This document shows, piece after piece, positions 1 through 6,938 of a DNA stretch of 64,000 nt. How positions within the stretch are numbered: the first letter of the stretch is position 1; every line of letters begins with the position of its first letter. The position numbers and the translations under genes are program-made. The notes beneath the pieces were generated by a model, which worked only from the letters and a program-made list of their open reading frames with translations, ran no database searches and was not told the DNA's origin. The DNA is from an uncultured Bacilli bacterium (GTDB taxonomy: Bacteria > Bacillota_I > Bacilli_A > RFN20 > CAG-288), in contig CALVMW010000001.1 in assembly GCA_944349335.1 (NCBI GenBank), positions 1 through 64,000 on the forward strand, read 5' to 3'.

Positions 1-67
1 TCCCGAACTCGGAAGTTAAGCGCCGCGGCGGCGACAATACCTTTATGGGACGATAGCTTCTCGCCGC
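1..67 (+). rRNA. rrf: 5S ribosomal RNA, 3' part
   Basis: The window opens inside a 5S rRNA gene. The stretch CCCGAACTCGGAAGTTAAGC near positions 2-21 is the conserved loop B/helix III region of bacterial 5S rRNA, and the end GGGACGATAGCTTCTCGCCGC fits the 3' strand of helices IV/V and I. The 5' half lies outside. The RNA probably ends near position 67, directly before a T tract. GCGGCGA (27-33) could also pair with TCGCCGC (61-67), so the T tract may end transcription with an rRNA-derived hairpin. It is presumably the end of an rRNA operon. The exact 3' end is approximate. Confidence 0.9.
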
Positions 68-97
68 TTTTTTTGTGTCCTTTATTTAAATTTGTGG

Positions 98-126
98 TTG
101 AAAATTTTATTTCTTTCCTGTATAAT
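98..126 (+). promoter_or_regulatory. sigma-A type promoter of rplU operon
   Basis: TTGAAA (98-103), a 17-nt spacer and a perfect TATAAT (121-126). Transcription should start near 132-134, which places the L21 leader at the 5' end of the transcript. This is among the best promoter matches in the window. Confidence 0.85.
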
Positions 127-132
127 TGTTAT

Positions 133-235
133 GTTGTATGGCCTCCAGAGCCTGCAACCGCTTAGAGATGGTATCTAACTCCCGAATGGGGACCATAATA
201 GCGAGTAATCAAACATCAGAAAAGGAGGCAAATTA
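133..235 (+). promoter_or_regulatory. L21 ribosomal protein leader (rplU 5' UTR)
   Basis: About 100 nt of noncoding leader lie between the promoter and rplU. It contains short paired elements: GGC/GCC flanking CTCCAGA (140-152), and TGGT...ACCA enclosing CCC/GGG (169-195). It ends in the Shine-Dalgarno AAAGGAGG (221-228). Position, length and downstream gene fit the L21 leader family known upstream of rplU in Firmicutes, thought to mediate ribosomal-protein feedback. Assignment rests on context and visible helices; a covariance-model search was not possible. Confidence 0.7.
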
Positions 236-547
236 ATGTACGCAATCATTACTACTGGTGGTAAGCAGCTTAAAGCTGTTGTTGGCGAAACTCTCTTCGT
301 TGAGAAATTAGATGCTAAAGTTGATGATGAGGTTACTTTCGACAAGGTTCTTTACGTCGAAGGTGAGAAAGTCATCGTCGGTAAACCTTACATCGAAGGT
401 GCTATCGTCAAAGGTAAAGTCGTTAAGAATGGACTTAAGGATAAGATCCATGTCCTTCGTTACAAAGCTAAGAGCAATCTTCGCGTTCGTCGTGGACATC
501 GTCAACCTTACACTGCTGTAACTATTGAAGCAATCAGTTTAGCTTAA
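236..547 (+). CDS. rplU: 50S ribosomal protein L21
   Basis: Large-subunit ribosomal protein L21, a 23S rRNA-binding component of the 50S particle. The 103-residue product has the family's normal length, the N-terminal MYAIITTGGKQ signature and the C-terminal basic segment HVLRYKAKSNLRVRRGHRQP that contacts rRNA. A strong Shine-Dalgarno (AAAGGAGG, 221-228) supports the ATG at 236. It is first in the rplU-prp-rpmA set, a highly conserved order in Firmicutes, preceded by its own promoter and leader. Nothing is unusual about the gene. Confidence 0.98.
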   Translation: MYAIITTGGKQLKAVVGETLFVEKLDAKVDDEVTFDKVLYVEGEKVIVGKPYIEGAIVKGKVVKNGLKDKIHVLRYKAKSNLRVRRGHRQPYTAVTIEAISLA

Positions 548-549
548 GG

Positions 550-855
550 ATGATAATTGTCGAGCTCCTCTATTCTCAGGATAAACTTATTTCGTTATCT
601 ATTGATGGTCATGCGTCGAATCTTATTTGTGCGGGAGTCTCCTCATGTTTTGTAGGAGCTATGAACGCCATTAAAGAGATCGATAAGTTCACAATAGACT
701 TTCATTCGGGATTTGGTCATCTTGTTATGAATGAGGAATGTTCTTTGCATGATAAGATTGTGTTGGAAACGCTTGTCGTGCAGCTATATACAATAGCAGA
801 TGCTTACAAAGATGAATGTAAGATTCAGGTTTCCAGGAAAGAAGGGAAAAAATGA
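550..855 (+). CDS. prp: Ribosomal-processing cysteine protease Prp
   Basis: Prp (YsxB family) removes the N-terminal extension of ribosomal protein L27 in Firmicutes. The 101-residue protein lies between rplU and rpmA, the standard place. The catalytic pair is readable as His21 (in DGHAS) and Cys27 (in ICAGVSS). In well-studied Prp proteins the two residues are about 12 apart, with a longer loop between them; here they are only 6 apart, so the loop is shortened. The start lies 2 nt after the rplU stop with no good independent Shine-Dalgarno, suggesting translational coupling. Its stop overlaps the rpmA start (ATGA). The downstream L27 carries the matching cleavage motif, so the protease is probably active. 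Confidence 0.9.
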   Translation: MIIVELLYSQDKLISLSIDGHASNLICAGVSSCFVGAMNAIKEIDKFTIDFHSGFGHLVMNEECSLHDKIVLETLVVQLYTIADAYKDECKIQVSRKEGKK

Positions 856-1151
856 AATTAAGATTTACTCTCGATATTCAGCTCTTTGCTTCTCATAAAG
901 GTGTCGCTTCCACAAAAAATGGTCGTGATTCAGCTGCTAAAAGATTAGGCGCAAAGTTATGCGATGGCCAGTTTGCTCACAGCGGTTCAATCATCTACCG
1001 CCAGAGAGGCACAAAGATTCATGCTGGTCTTAACGTCAAAAGAGCTGGTAATGACACACTCTTCGCTATTTGCGACGGATATGTCAAATATGAAAGATTA
1101 GATAGACATCGCAAAAAGGTTTCTGTCTATCCAGCTAAAGTTGAAGCTTAA
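852..1151 (+). CDS. rpmA: 50S ribosomal protein L27, with cleavable N-terminal extension
   Basis: L27 sits near the peptidyl transferase centre, and its N-terminal tail reaches the tRNA 3' ends. The 99-residue product begins with a short extension ending in IQLFA before [14 protein letters not shown], the mature L27 start. This LQxFA-like motif is the known cleavage signal for Prp in Firmicutes; removal at or next to the F-A junction is needed to expose the functional tail. The start overlaps the prp stop (ATGA), with AAGAAGGG upstream as Shine-Dalgarno. A terminator follows at 1177-1203. Substrate and protease are therefore encoded side by side. Confidence 0.98.
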   Translation: MKLRFTLDIQLFASHKGVASTKNGRDSAAKRLGAKLCDGQFAHSGSIIYRQRGTKIHAGLNVKRAGNDTLFAICDGYVKYERLDRHRKKVSVYPAKVEA

Positions 1152-1176
1152 GCTGAATGATATCGTATTATGAATG

Positions 1177-1203
1177 AGGCTTCTTAGGAAGCCTTATTTT
1201 TTT
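1177..1203 (+). terminator. Rho-independent terminator after rpmA
   Basis: AGGCTTC (1177-1183), loop TTAG, GAAGCCT (1188-1194), then TATTTTTTT. This is a 7-bp perfect stem with a T tract. The T tract runs directly into the Shine-Dalgarno of obg, so obg depends on read-through or on a promoter overlapping the rpmA end (weak candidate TTGAAG 1141-1146 / TATTAT 1166-1171, spacer 19). Confidence 0.85.
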
Positions 1204-1213
1204 GGAGGTAATT

Positions 1214-2491
1214 GTGTTCGATAAGGTCAAAATTAAAATCGCTTCTGGTAAAGGCGGAGACGGTGCTATTTCTTTTAGAAGAGAAAAAAGTACAGCTAAA
1301 GGTGGCCCCTATGGTGGCGATGGTGGAAAAGGTGGAAGCGTCTATCTAGTTGCAGATAGAAATATGGAATCTTTTGTTTCCTATCGCTTTAAAAATAACT
1401 TTAGAGCCGAGGACGGAGAGAATGGTAAAACTAAGCTTTGTTCTGGAAAAGATGGTAAAGATCTTATTTTATATGTACCTCTTGGAACGATGGTTTTAGA
1501 CGAAGAAGGACACCTTCTTTTTGATATGGTAGAAGATCAGAGGAAAGTCTGTATCTGTAAAGGTGGTAGAGGTGGAAGAGGTAATGCTTCTTTTAAGAGT
1601 TCAACTCTTCGTACTCCTAAAATTGCTGAGAATGGTCATGAAGGCGAAACTAAAGTTGTCTATTTTGAACTTAAGACTATCGCTGATGTCGGCTTAGTCG
1701 GTTTTCCTAACGCTGGTAAGTCGACTATATTATCCTCTTTAACTAATGCTCGCCCTCTTATAGCTGCTTATCCTTTTTCGACAACTGATCCGATGACAGG
1801 TGTCTCTATTTTAGATGATGGAAATAGGTTAGTTATCGCTGATATTCCTGGTCTTATAGAAGGTGCGAGTCAAGGTCGAGGAATGGGCATAACTTTTTTA
1901 CGTCACATCGAAAGATGTTCTGTTTTACTTCATTGTATTTCTAGTGTCGATTCTCCTTCTTTAAATTTAGAAGAGGATTTTTCAAAAGTTATGCAAGAGT
2001 TAAATGAGTATTCTTCTAAGCTCGATGAAAAGAAGATGATCATCTGCATAACAAAGATGGATTTAGTTACTGATAGAACTGAGATAGATCAATTCATCGA
2101 TAGGATGAAAGATAAGTATGAGATAGTCGAAGTTTCAGCCTTAGAAAAGAATGGCTTAGATAAATTAAAAGAAGTTTTAGCTAAAGCTGTTGAAGAAGAA
2201 AGTAGTAAAGTTAAGGTTGATGAAGAAGAAAAGATCTATTCTTATATCGATGAAGATAATAAGAAGATTCCTAAGTATGAAATTATAAAAGAAGGAGATC
2301 ATACTTATCGAATTATTGGAAGTAGAGTAATAAAGACTAAGAGGCTTATCAATCTTTCAACCGATGAGGGTTTAGATAAACTTTTAAGATATCTTAATCG
2401 TATTGGAATCGATGAGAGATTAATAGAAGCTGGAGCTATAAATGGAGATACAGTCATCCTAGATGATTTTGAATTCACATTTAATTATTGA
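1214..2491 (+). CDS. obgE: GTPase Obg (CgtA), ribosome assembly
   Basis: Obg is an essential GTPase that binds the 50S subunit and links ribosome maturation to growth and stringent control. Domains in order: glycine-rich OBG fold (about 1-158, with repeated GG segments such as KGGPYGGDGGKGG), G domain with P-loop GFPNAGKST and DIPGLIEGA, then a C-terminal OCT domain (about 345-425). GTG at 1214 is the best start: GGAGGT (1204-1209) just upstream is its Shine-Dalgarno, and the product then begins MFDKVKIKI like other Obg proteins. An earlier in-frame TTG at 1202 would place that Shine-Dalgarno inside the gene. The 425-residue length is normal. Confidence 0.97.
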   Translation: MFDKVKIKIASGKGGDGAISFRREKSTAKGGPYGGDGGKGGSVYLVADRNMESFVSYRFKNNFRAEDGENGKTKLCSGKDGKDLILYVPLGTMVLDEEGHLLFDMVEDQRKVCICKGGRGGRGNASFKSSTLRTPKIAENGHEGETKVVYFELKTIADVGLVGFPNAGKSTILSSLTNARPLIAAYPFSTTDPMTGVSILDDGNRLVIADIPGLIEGASQGRGMGITFLRHIERCSVLLHCISSVDSPSLNLEEDFSKVMQELNEYSSKLDEKKMIICITKMDLVTDRTEIDQFIDRMKDKYEIVEVSALEKNGLDKLKEVLAKAVEEESSKVKVDEEEKIYSYIDEDNKKIPKYEIIKEGDHTYRIIGSRVIKTKRLINLSTDEGLDKLLRYLNRIGIDERLIEAGAINGDTVILDDFEFTFNY

Positions 2492-2502
2492 CGTCTTATA
2501 CT
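2474..2502 (+). promoter_or_regulatory. Candidate promoter for ruvAB with very short leader
   Basis: TTCACA (2474-2479), 17-nt spacer, TATACT (2497-2502). The start point would fall near 2509, only about 8 nt before the ruvA ATG at 2517, and no Shine-Dalgarno is visible there. The -35 lies inside the 3' end of obg. A TTGACG at 2488-2493 has no well-spaced -10 partner. Confidence 0.45.
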
Positions 2503-2516
2503 AAATAATAGTATCT

Positions 2517-3083
2517 ATGTATTTTTATTTTCATGGCTTAATTGCGATGCATACTAAGAAGAGCATCGTCATCGAATGTAATGGTGTCGGATATGAGGTT
2601 ATTGTCTCTCATCCAGAAGATTTTCCTATCGGGGAAAATATGTTTGTTTTTACATGCATGATAACTAGTGAAAATAGTTCGACATTATACGGATTTAAAA
2701 CACTAGAAGAGAAAGGACTTTTCGATTCTCTTTTAAAAGTCTCAGGAATCGGACCAAAAATTGCTTTATCGATACTTTCTTCATCTTCTATTTCTAGACT
2801 TAAAAAAGCGATTGAAGAAAGCGATAGTAAATATTTGATGTCACTTCCTGGTATCGGTAAAAAGAATGCTTCACAGATCATACTAGATCTAAAAGGCTAT
2901 TTAGAAAAAGAGAGCGAAATCTCTTTACTTGACGATGATAAGAATCATCTTGTTTATGAAGGTTTAAAATCATTAGGTTTTAAAGATAAAGATATCTATC
3001 GTGTTTTAAATGAGATAGAAGATAGAAATACTTTGAGTGCGGAAGAGATCATCAGTGAATGCTTGAAGAGGCTTAGTAGATGA
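2517..3083 (+). CDS. ruvA: Holliday junction branch migration protein RuvA
   Basis: RuvA binds four-way DNA junctions as a tetramer and loads the RuvB motor. The 188-residue product shows the N-terminal OB fold (VIECNGVGYEV), two helix-hairpin-helix motifs (VSGIGPKIALSIL and LPGIGKKNASQII) and the C-terminal RuvB-binding helices (about 140-188). The start MYFYFHG aligns with the usual RuvA N-terminus although no Shine-Dalgarno precedes it. The stop overlaps the ruvB start (ATGA), so the two are translationally coupled, as expected for partners in one complex. Confidence 0.96.
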   Translation: MYFYFHGLIAMHTKKSIVIECNGVGYEVIVSHPEDFPIGENMFVFTCMITSENSSTLYGFKTLEEKGLFDSLLKVSGIGPKIALSILSSSSISRLKKAIEESDSKYLMSLPGIGKKNASQIILDLKGYLEKESEISLLDDDKNHLVYEGLKSLGFKDKDIYRVLNEIEDRNTLSAEEIISECLKRLSR

Positions 3084-4102
3084 GCGAAGAAAAAAGTGTC
3101 TCACTGATAAAGGATATGATTACGAAGGATGAAAATGAGGTGTCATTACGTCCTTCATCTTTTGATGATTATATCGGTCAAGATGAAGTAAAAAAAGAAT
3201 TAGAAATAGCTATTCATGCTGCTAAAAAAAGAGAAGAAGCTCTTGATCATACTCTTTTTTATGGCCCACCTGGCTTAGGTAAAACAACCTTAGCTAACAT
3301 TATCGCTCACGAGATGAATAGTGAGATAAAAACGACGAATGGTTCTTCTCTAACAAAGACCGGTGATCTAGCTAGCATATTATCTGTTTTAAAGCCAGGC
3401 GATGTTCTATTCATCGATGAGATTCATCGCTTGCCGAGTGTCGTTCAAGAGGTACTATATGGAGCGATGGAAGACTTTACTCTTTCGATCATCGTCGGTA
3501 AAGGTGTTGATGCTCGCGCTTTAAATATTCCTTTACCACCATTTACTTTGGTTGGGGCGACAACTAATTCGGGTTCTCTTTCAGCTCCTTTACGCGATCG
3601 ATTTGGTATTTTACTATCATTAAATTATTATTCAGTTGAAGAGTTACTTCAGATTATTCTTCGAACTTCAATCTCCCTTCACTTTCCGATAGCTTTAGAT
3701 GCTGCTTATCAATTAGCTTTAAGAGGTAGAGGAACTCCAAGAATTGCTAATCGTTTGTATAGACGTGTTAGAGACTATGCTACTTATGAAGGGAAAGAGG
3801 TGATCGACACTGATTCAGCTATAAAAGCGCTCGACTTTATGAAGATAGATTCATTAGGTTTAGATTCAACTGATCGAAAACTTCTCTCTTGTCTTATCTA
3901 TCGCTATGAAGGAAAACCTGTCGGTCTCTCTTCTTTAGCCTCAGCTACAGGAGAGAGTGTTGAGAATATTGCTGATGTCTACGAACCTTATCTTGTTAAA
4001 ATCGGCTTAGTTGATCGAACACCTAAAGGGAGAATTCCCACAAAAAAAGCTTATGATCATTTAAATGCTGTTATGCGCGATAAAAAGTTTTATAATATAT
4101 AG
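3080..4102 (+). CDS. ruvB: Holliday junction branch migration ATPase RuvB
   Basis: RuvB is the hexameric AAA+ motor that drives branch migration with RuvA. The 340-residue protein has Walker A GPPGLGKTT, Walker B LFIDEIH, sensor 1 TLVGATTNSGSLSAPLRDRFG and a C-terminal winged helix ending in the GRIPT segment typical of the family. Length and motif spacing are normal. No ruvC is in the window, as expected for Bacilli, which use RecU. The start overlaps the ruvA stop. Confidence 0.98.
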   Translation: MSEEKSVSLIKDMITKDENEVSLRPSSFDDYIGQDEVKKELEIAIHAAKKREEALDHTLFYGPPGLGKTTLANIIAHEMNSEIKTTNGSSLTKTGDLASILSVLKPGDVLFIDEIHRLPSVVQEVLYGAMEDFTLSIIVGKGVDARALNIPLPPFTLVGATTNSGSLSAPLRDRFGILLSLNYYSVEELLQIILRTSISLHFPIALDAAYQLALRGRGTPRIANRLYRRVRDYATYEGKEVIDTDSAIKALDFMKIDSLGLDSTDRKLLSCLIYRYEGKPVGLSSLASATGESVENIADVYEPYLVKIGLVDRTPKGRIPTKKAYDHLNAVMRDKKFYNI

Positions 4103-4120
4103 GTTATATCCAATAAAGCA

Positions 4121-4149
4121 TTGAAAAAAAGCTAGTGCTTTGATAAATT
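4121..4149 (+). promoter_or_regulatory. Weak candidate promoter for secDF
   Basis: TTGAAA (4121-4126), 17-nt spacer, TAAATT (4144-4149) in the 88-nt gap between ruvB and secDF. The -10 is poor. A loose AAAGCA/TGCTTT pairing also spans this gap, but it has no T tract and is not called a terminator. Confidence 0.3.
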
Positions 4150-4190
4150 ATTCAAGTATTATTTTGCTTGTGTTATTCTAGGAGGTATAT

Positions 4191-6938
4191 ATGCGCCGTA
4201 TCTTTGCCTACTTGGTGATGATGGTTACGATGGTTGGTGTCATCATCTTCAATATTCAATCGACCTTAGATTTTAAAAATGATGCGATGGAGTTTGGTAA
4301 CGCGACTGAACTTGTATATAAATTGGATAAGAGAGACGTCTCTAATTATAGTGGCGATAACTATCCGACCACTGTCGGTGAAGGCACTTTAGATTTAGCT
4401 GATATCGATATCGAAAGTGAAGTTATGTCACGTTTAGACGACGCTGGCGTCAGAAATGCTGAGGTTGAAGTTGTTCAAGGTGATATCGATAACCAAGGCT
4501 ATGAACTTAGAGTTACACTCTCTCCTTTATCGACTACTGAATTAAATAATGTTAAGAGAATCATCTCTTTCACTGGCTCACTTTCTATTTCCACTATTTA
4601 TGATGATTATACAATGTATGAAGAAAGAGGCGAGTTTTTTAACACAGATGGTGATATCGCTTCTTTGATTTATCAAGGAACTGACCCTTATCCTGTCATC
4701 AATGTTGGAACTGCTACTGACTTTGAAACGATGCAGGAGCAAGCTTCTCAAGCTGCTGAAAACCACGGTGAAGGTAATACCGGTAATACTTCTGAAGATG
4801 ATCAATTAAATGATACTGATGAATCAAATTCTGGCAACCTTCTTTACGTTTGGATGAATAAAACAACTGAAGATACTTACGAAAAAGCTTTCGGTGTAGA
4901 TGATACCCCTCAGATTCAATCTGTTCATGATAAAGTCGTCGCTATCTTAGATGTCAGTAATTATGACTCTCAAAACGGCTATATTACTGTCACTTCTGAT
5001 GTTGACGATTCTGCTTTTACTATCTCTACTGCTCGCGCTTTAGTCGCTGCTTTAAATTCTGAAGATTACGGTTTTGATATCACTTTCCTTTATCAAAATT
5101 CTGTTCCTGCCGCTTTTGGTTCTTCTGCTTTAGATTATACATATATTGCTTATGGCATCACTTTACTTGTCGTCGCTATCTTATTGATTCTTATCTATGG
5201 CGTCAGCGGCGTGACTTCTACTGTCACTATGCTCTCTTCGACTTTTATATCTTTCCTTCTTGCGATGTTGCTCGGTTTTGAATTCTCAGTCGCTGCTTTA
5301 GGCGGTTTAATTGTCGTCATTGCTCTTTCTGTTTTCCTCAGCGCTAATTATTTCAATCATGTTAAGAAAGAGATATTTAATGGAAAATCTTTAGAAAAAG
5401 CTAATAGAGAAGGCTATCATAAATCTTTCTTCCTCTCTTTAGATGTCGCTATTATCAGCTTAGTTGTCTCTCTCTTTGGTTTCCTTCTTGCGACCGGTTC
5501 CTTCCAGACTTTCTTCGGTGTCATCATGATCGGAACCATCGTCACCTTCTTAGTTACTAATTATCTTAATAAATGGGCTACTTACTGGTTGACTAAAGAT
5601 TCTAATAAAGATATGATTCCTTTCTTTGCTCTCTTTAAGAAAAAGGAAAAAGAAGAAAAGAAAGAACCTTATTCTTTCTTGAAAAAGGGTAAGAAGAACA
5701 TTTTAATGCCAATAATCGGTGGATTTTCCATCGCTTTACTCGCTATCAGCTTACCTTTAACTTATTATTTTGCTCCTGGACAGAATCCGACCTTCTTTAA
5801 TAACTCTGGTGCGTTTGAAGACGGATATACCTTAACTATATCTTATAGAATGGATTCTCAATCATATAGCCAATTAGAAACTACTGAAAATTTCTTACAG
5901 TATATTGTAAATATCGGTCTTGATCGTCCTGATGATTTTACTGACGATACTTATGAAGCTATCTCTAGCGAGGATAATATTGAAGCGACAAACCCGTATT
6001 ACTTCATTTATTATCCTGAGAGTGCTAGCGTTAATGTTGTTGAAGCTATCGATGAAGATGAAACAACCTACTATATGACTTACTTCTCAGTTGATGTAGA
6101 TAGAAATTTAACTGATATGGAGTTAGCTAGTGGTAGAACAACTACTAATTTAATTGAAGAAACTATCTTAAATGGTTCAGTTGAAGTCGACGATGTATTT
6201 ATCCATCCCGGAAGTGATTCTCACTTTGTCTATGATAGCTTAGCTGTCGGTTCTTATTTAGTTACACCTACTAATATCAATCATACTTATGAGAACTTCT
6301 TCTTACTTACATTCATCATCTCTATCTTCGCTGCTATTTATGCCTTAGTTAGACATGGTATCTTAGTCTCCTTAACGGAATTAGTTGCTGGTAGTGCTTA
6401 TGCTGCCTTATTAGTCGGTTTATTATCTGCTACAAGAGTCCCCTTCAATTCATACTCTGCTTTCGGTATTATGATATCTTTAATCTTTGTCTTATTTGCT
6501 ATCTTTGCTTTAGTAAGCGGCAACAAAGATATCTTAAAAGAAAGAAAGCTCCGTAGAACTGATAATAATGATATCCGCTTAGAAATTGCCAATAATGTTG
6601 CTAAAGCTAATGTTCCTGCTGTCTTATTAACCTTGGCTTCTGCTTTTGTTTTATCTCTCTCCTTCTTTGTTATCTCTTCCTCCTTATATTCATTATCTTT
6701 GATTACTATCGTCTCTTTAGCCTTATCATTGTTATTTATCTTCTTTGTCATTCTTCCTCTTTATTATTTCTTTGCTTGCCATATTAATTTTAAAAAGTTA
6801 CATAATTATATGGAGAAGAGAAAAGAAAAGAATGCTGCTGAGAAGAAAGAAAAAGTTCAGAATACCGGTATTGTCTATGTTGATGATGATATGCCTCATG
6901 AGACGATTATTCCTGGCTTAAATGAATTTAGACGCTGA
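4191..6938 (+). CDS. secDF: Fused protein translocase subunit SecDF
   Basis: SecDF is an accessory membrane component of the Sec translocon that uses the ion gradient to help pull proteins out. The 915-residue product has a first membrane helix (about 5-22), a large external P1-type domain, a first block of membrane helices starting near 315, then a second half with another helix (about 505-525), an external domain and a final helix block to about residue 870, followed by a charged tail. It is longer than the roughly 740 residues of Bacillus SecDF. Extra length includes a Gly/Asn/Asp-rich linker (183-216), a lysine/glutamate-rich linker between the halves (about 480-505) and the tail. Shine-Dalgarno AGGAGGT supports the start. 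It overlaps recJ by one base. Confidence 0.9.
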   Translation: MRRIFAYLVMMVTMVGVIIFNIQSTLDFKNDAMEFGNATELVYKLDKRDVSNYSGDNYPTTVGEGTLDLADIDIESEVMSRLDDAGVRNAEVEVVQGDIDNQGYELRVTLSPLSTTELNNVKRIISFTGSLSISTIYDDYTMYEERGEFFNTDGDIASLIYQGTDPYPVINVGTATDFETMQEQASQAAENHGEGNTGNTSEDDQLNDTDESNSGNLLYVWMNKTTEDTYEKAFGVDDTPQIQSVHDKVVAILDVSNYDSQNGYITVTSDVDDSAFTISTARALVAALNSEDYGFDITFLYQNSVPAAFGSSALDYTYIAYGITLLVVAILLILIYGVSGVTSTVTMLSSTFISFLLAMLLGFEFSVAALGGLIVVIALSVFLSANYFNHVKKEIFNGKSLEKANREGYHKSFFLSLDVAIISLVVSLFGFLLATGSFQTFFGVIMIGTIVTFLVTNYLNKWATYWLTKDSNKDMIPFFALFKKKEKEEKKEPYSFLKKGKKNILMPIIGGFSIALLAISLPLTYYFAPGQNPTFFNNSGAFEDGYTLTISYRMDSQSYSQLETTENFLQYIVNIGLDRPDDFTDDTYEAISSEDNIEATNPYYFIYYPESASVNVVEAIDEDETTYYMTYFSVDVDRNLTDMELASGRTTTNLIEETILNGSVEVDDVFIHPGSDSHFVYDSLAVGSYLVTPTNINHTYENFFLLTFIISIFAAIYALVRHGILVSLTELVAGSAYAALLVGLLSATRVPFNSYSAFGIMISLIFVLFAIFALVSGNKDILKERKLRRTDNNDIRLEIANNVAKANVPAVLLTLASAFVLSLSFFVISSSLYSLSLITIVSLALSLLFIFFVILPLYYFFACHINFKKLHNYMEKRKEKNAAEKKEKVQNTGIVYVDDDMPHETIIPGLNEFRR

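Noticed and set aside
1202-1213. TTG start for obg adding MEVI
   Set aside because: GGAGGT at 1204-1209 is the Shine-Dalgarno for GTG 1214, and Obg proteins begin MFxD.
2609-2881. 90-codon reverse frame within ruvA
   Set aside because: Complement of a conserved gene with no ribosome site; no evidence of coding.
4103-4190. Terminator between ruvB and secDF
   Set aside because: Only a 6-bp AAAGCA/TGCTTT pairing with a long loop and no T tract.
6398-6751. 117-codon reverse frame within secDF
   Set aside because: A shadow of the Leu/Ser-rich membrane segments; no ribosome site and no recognisable protein.
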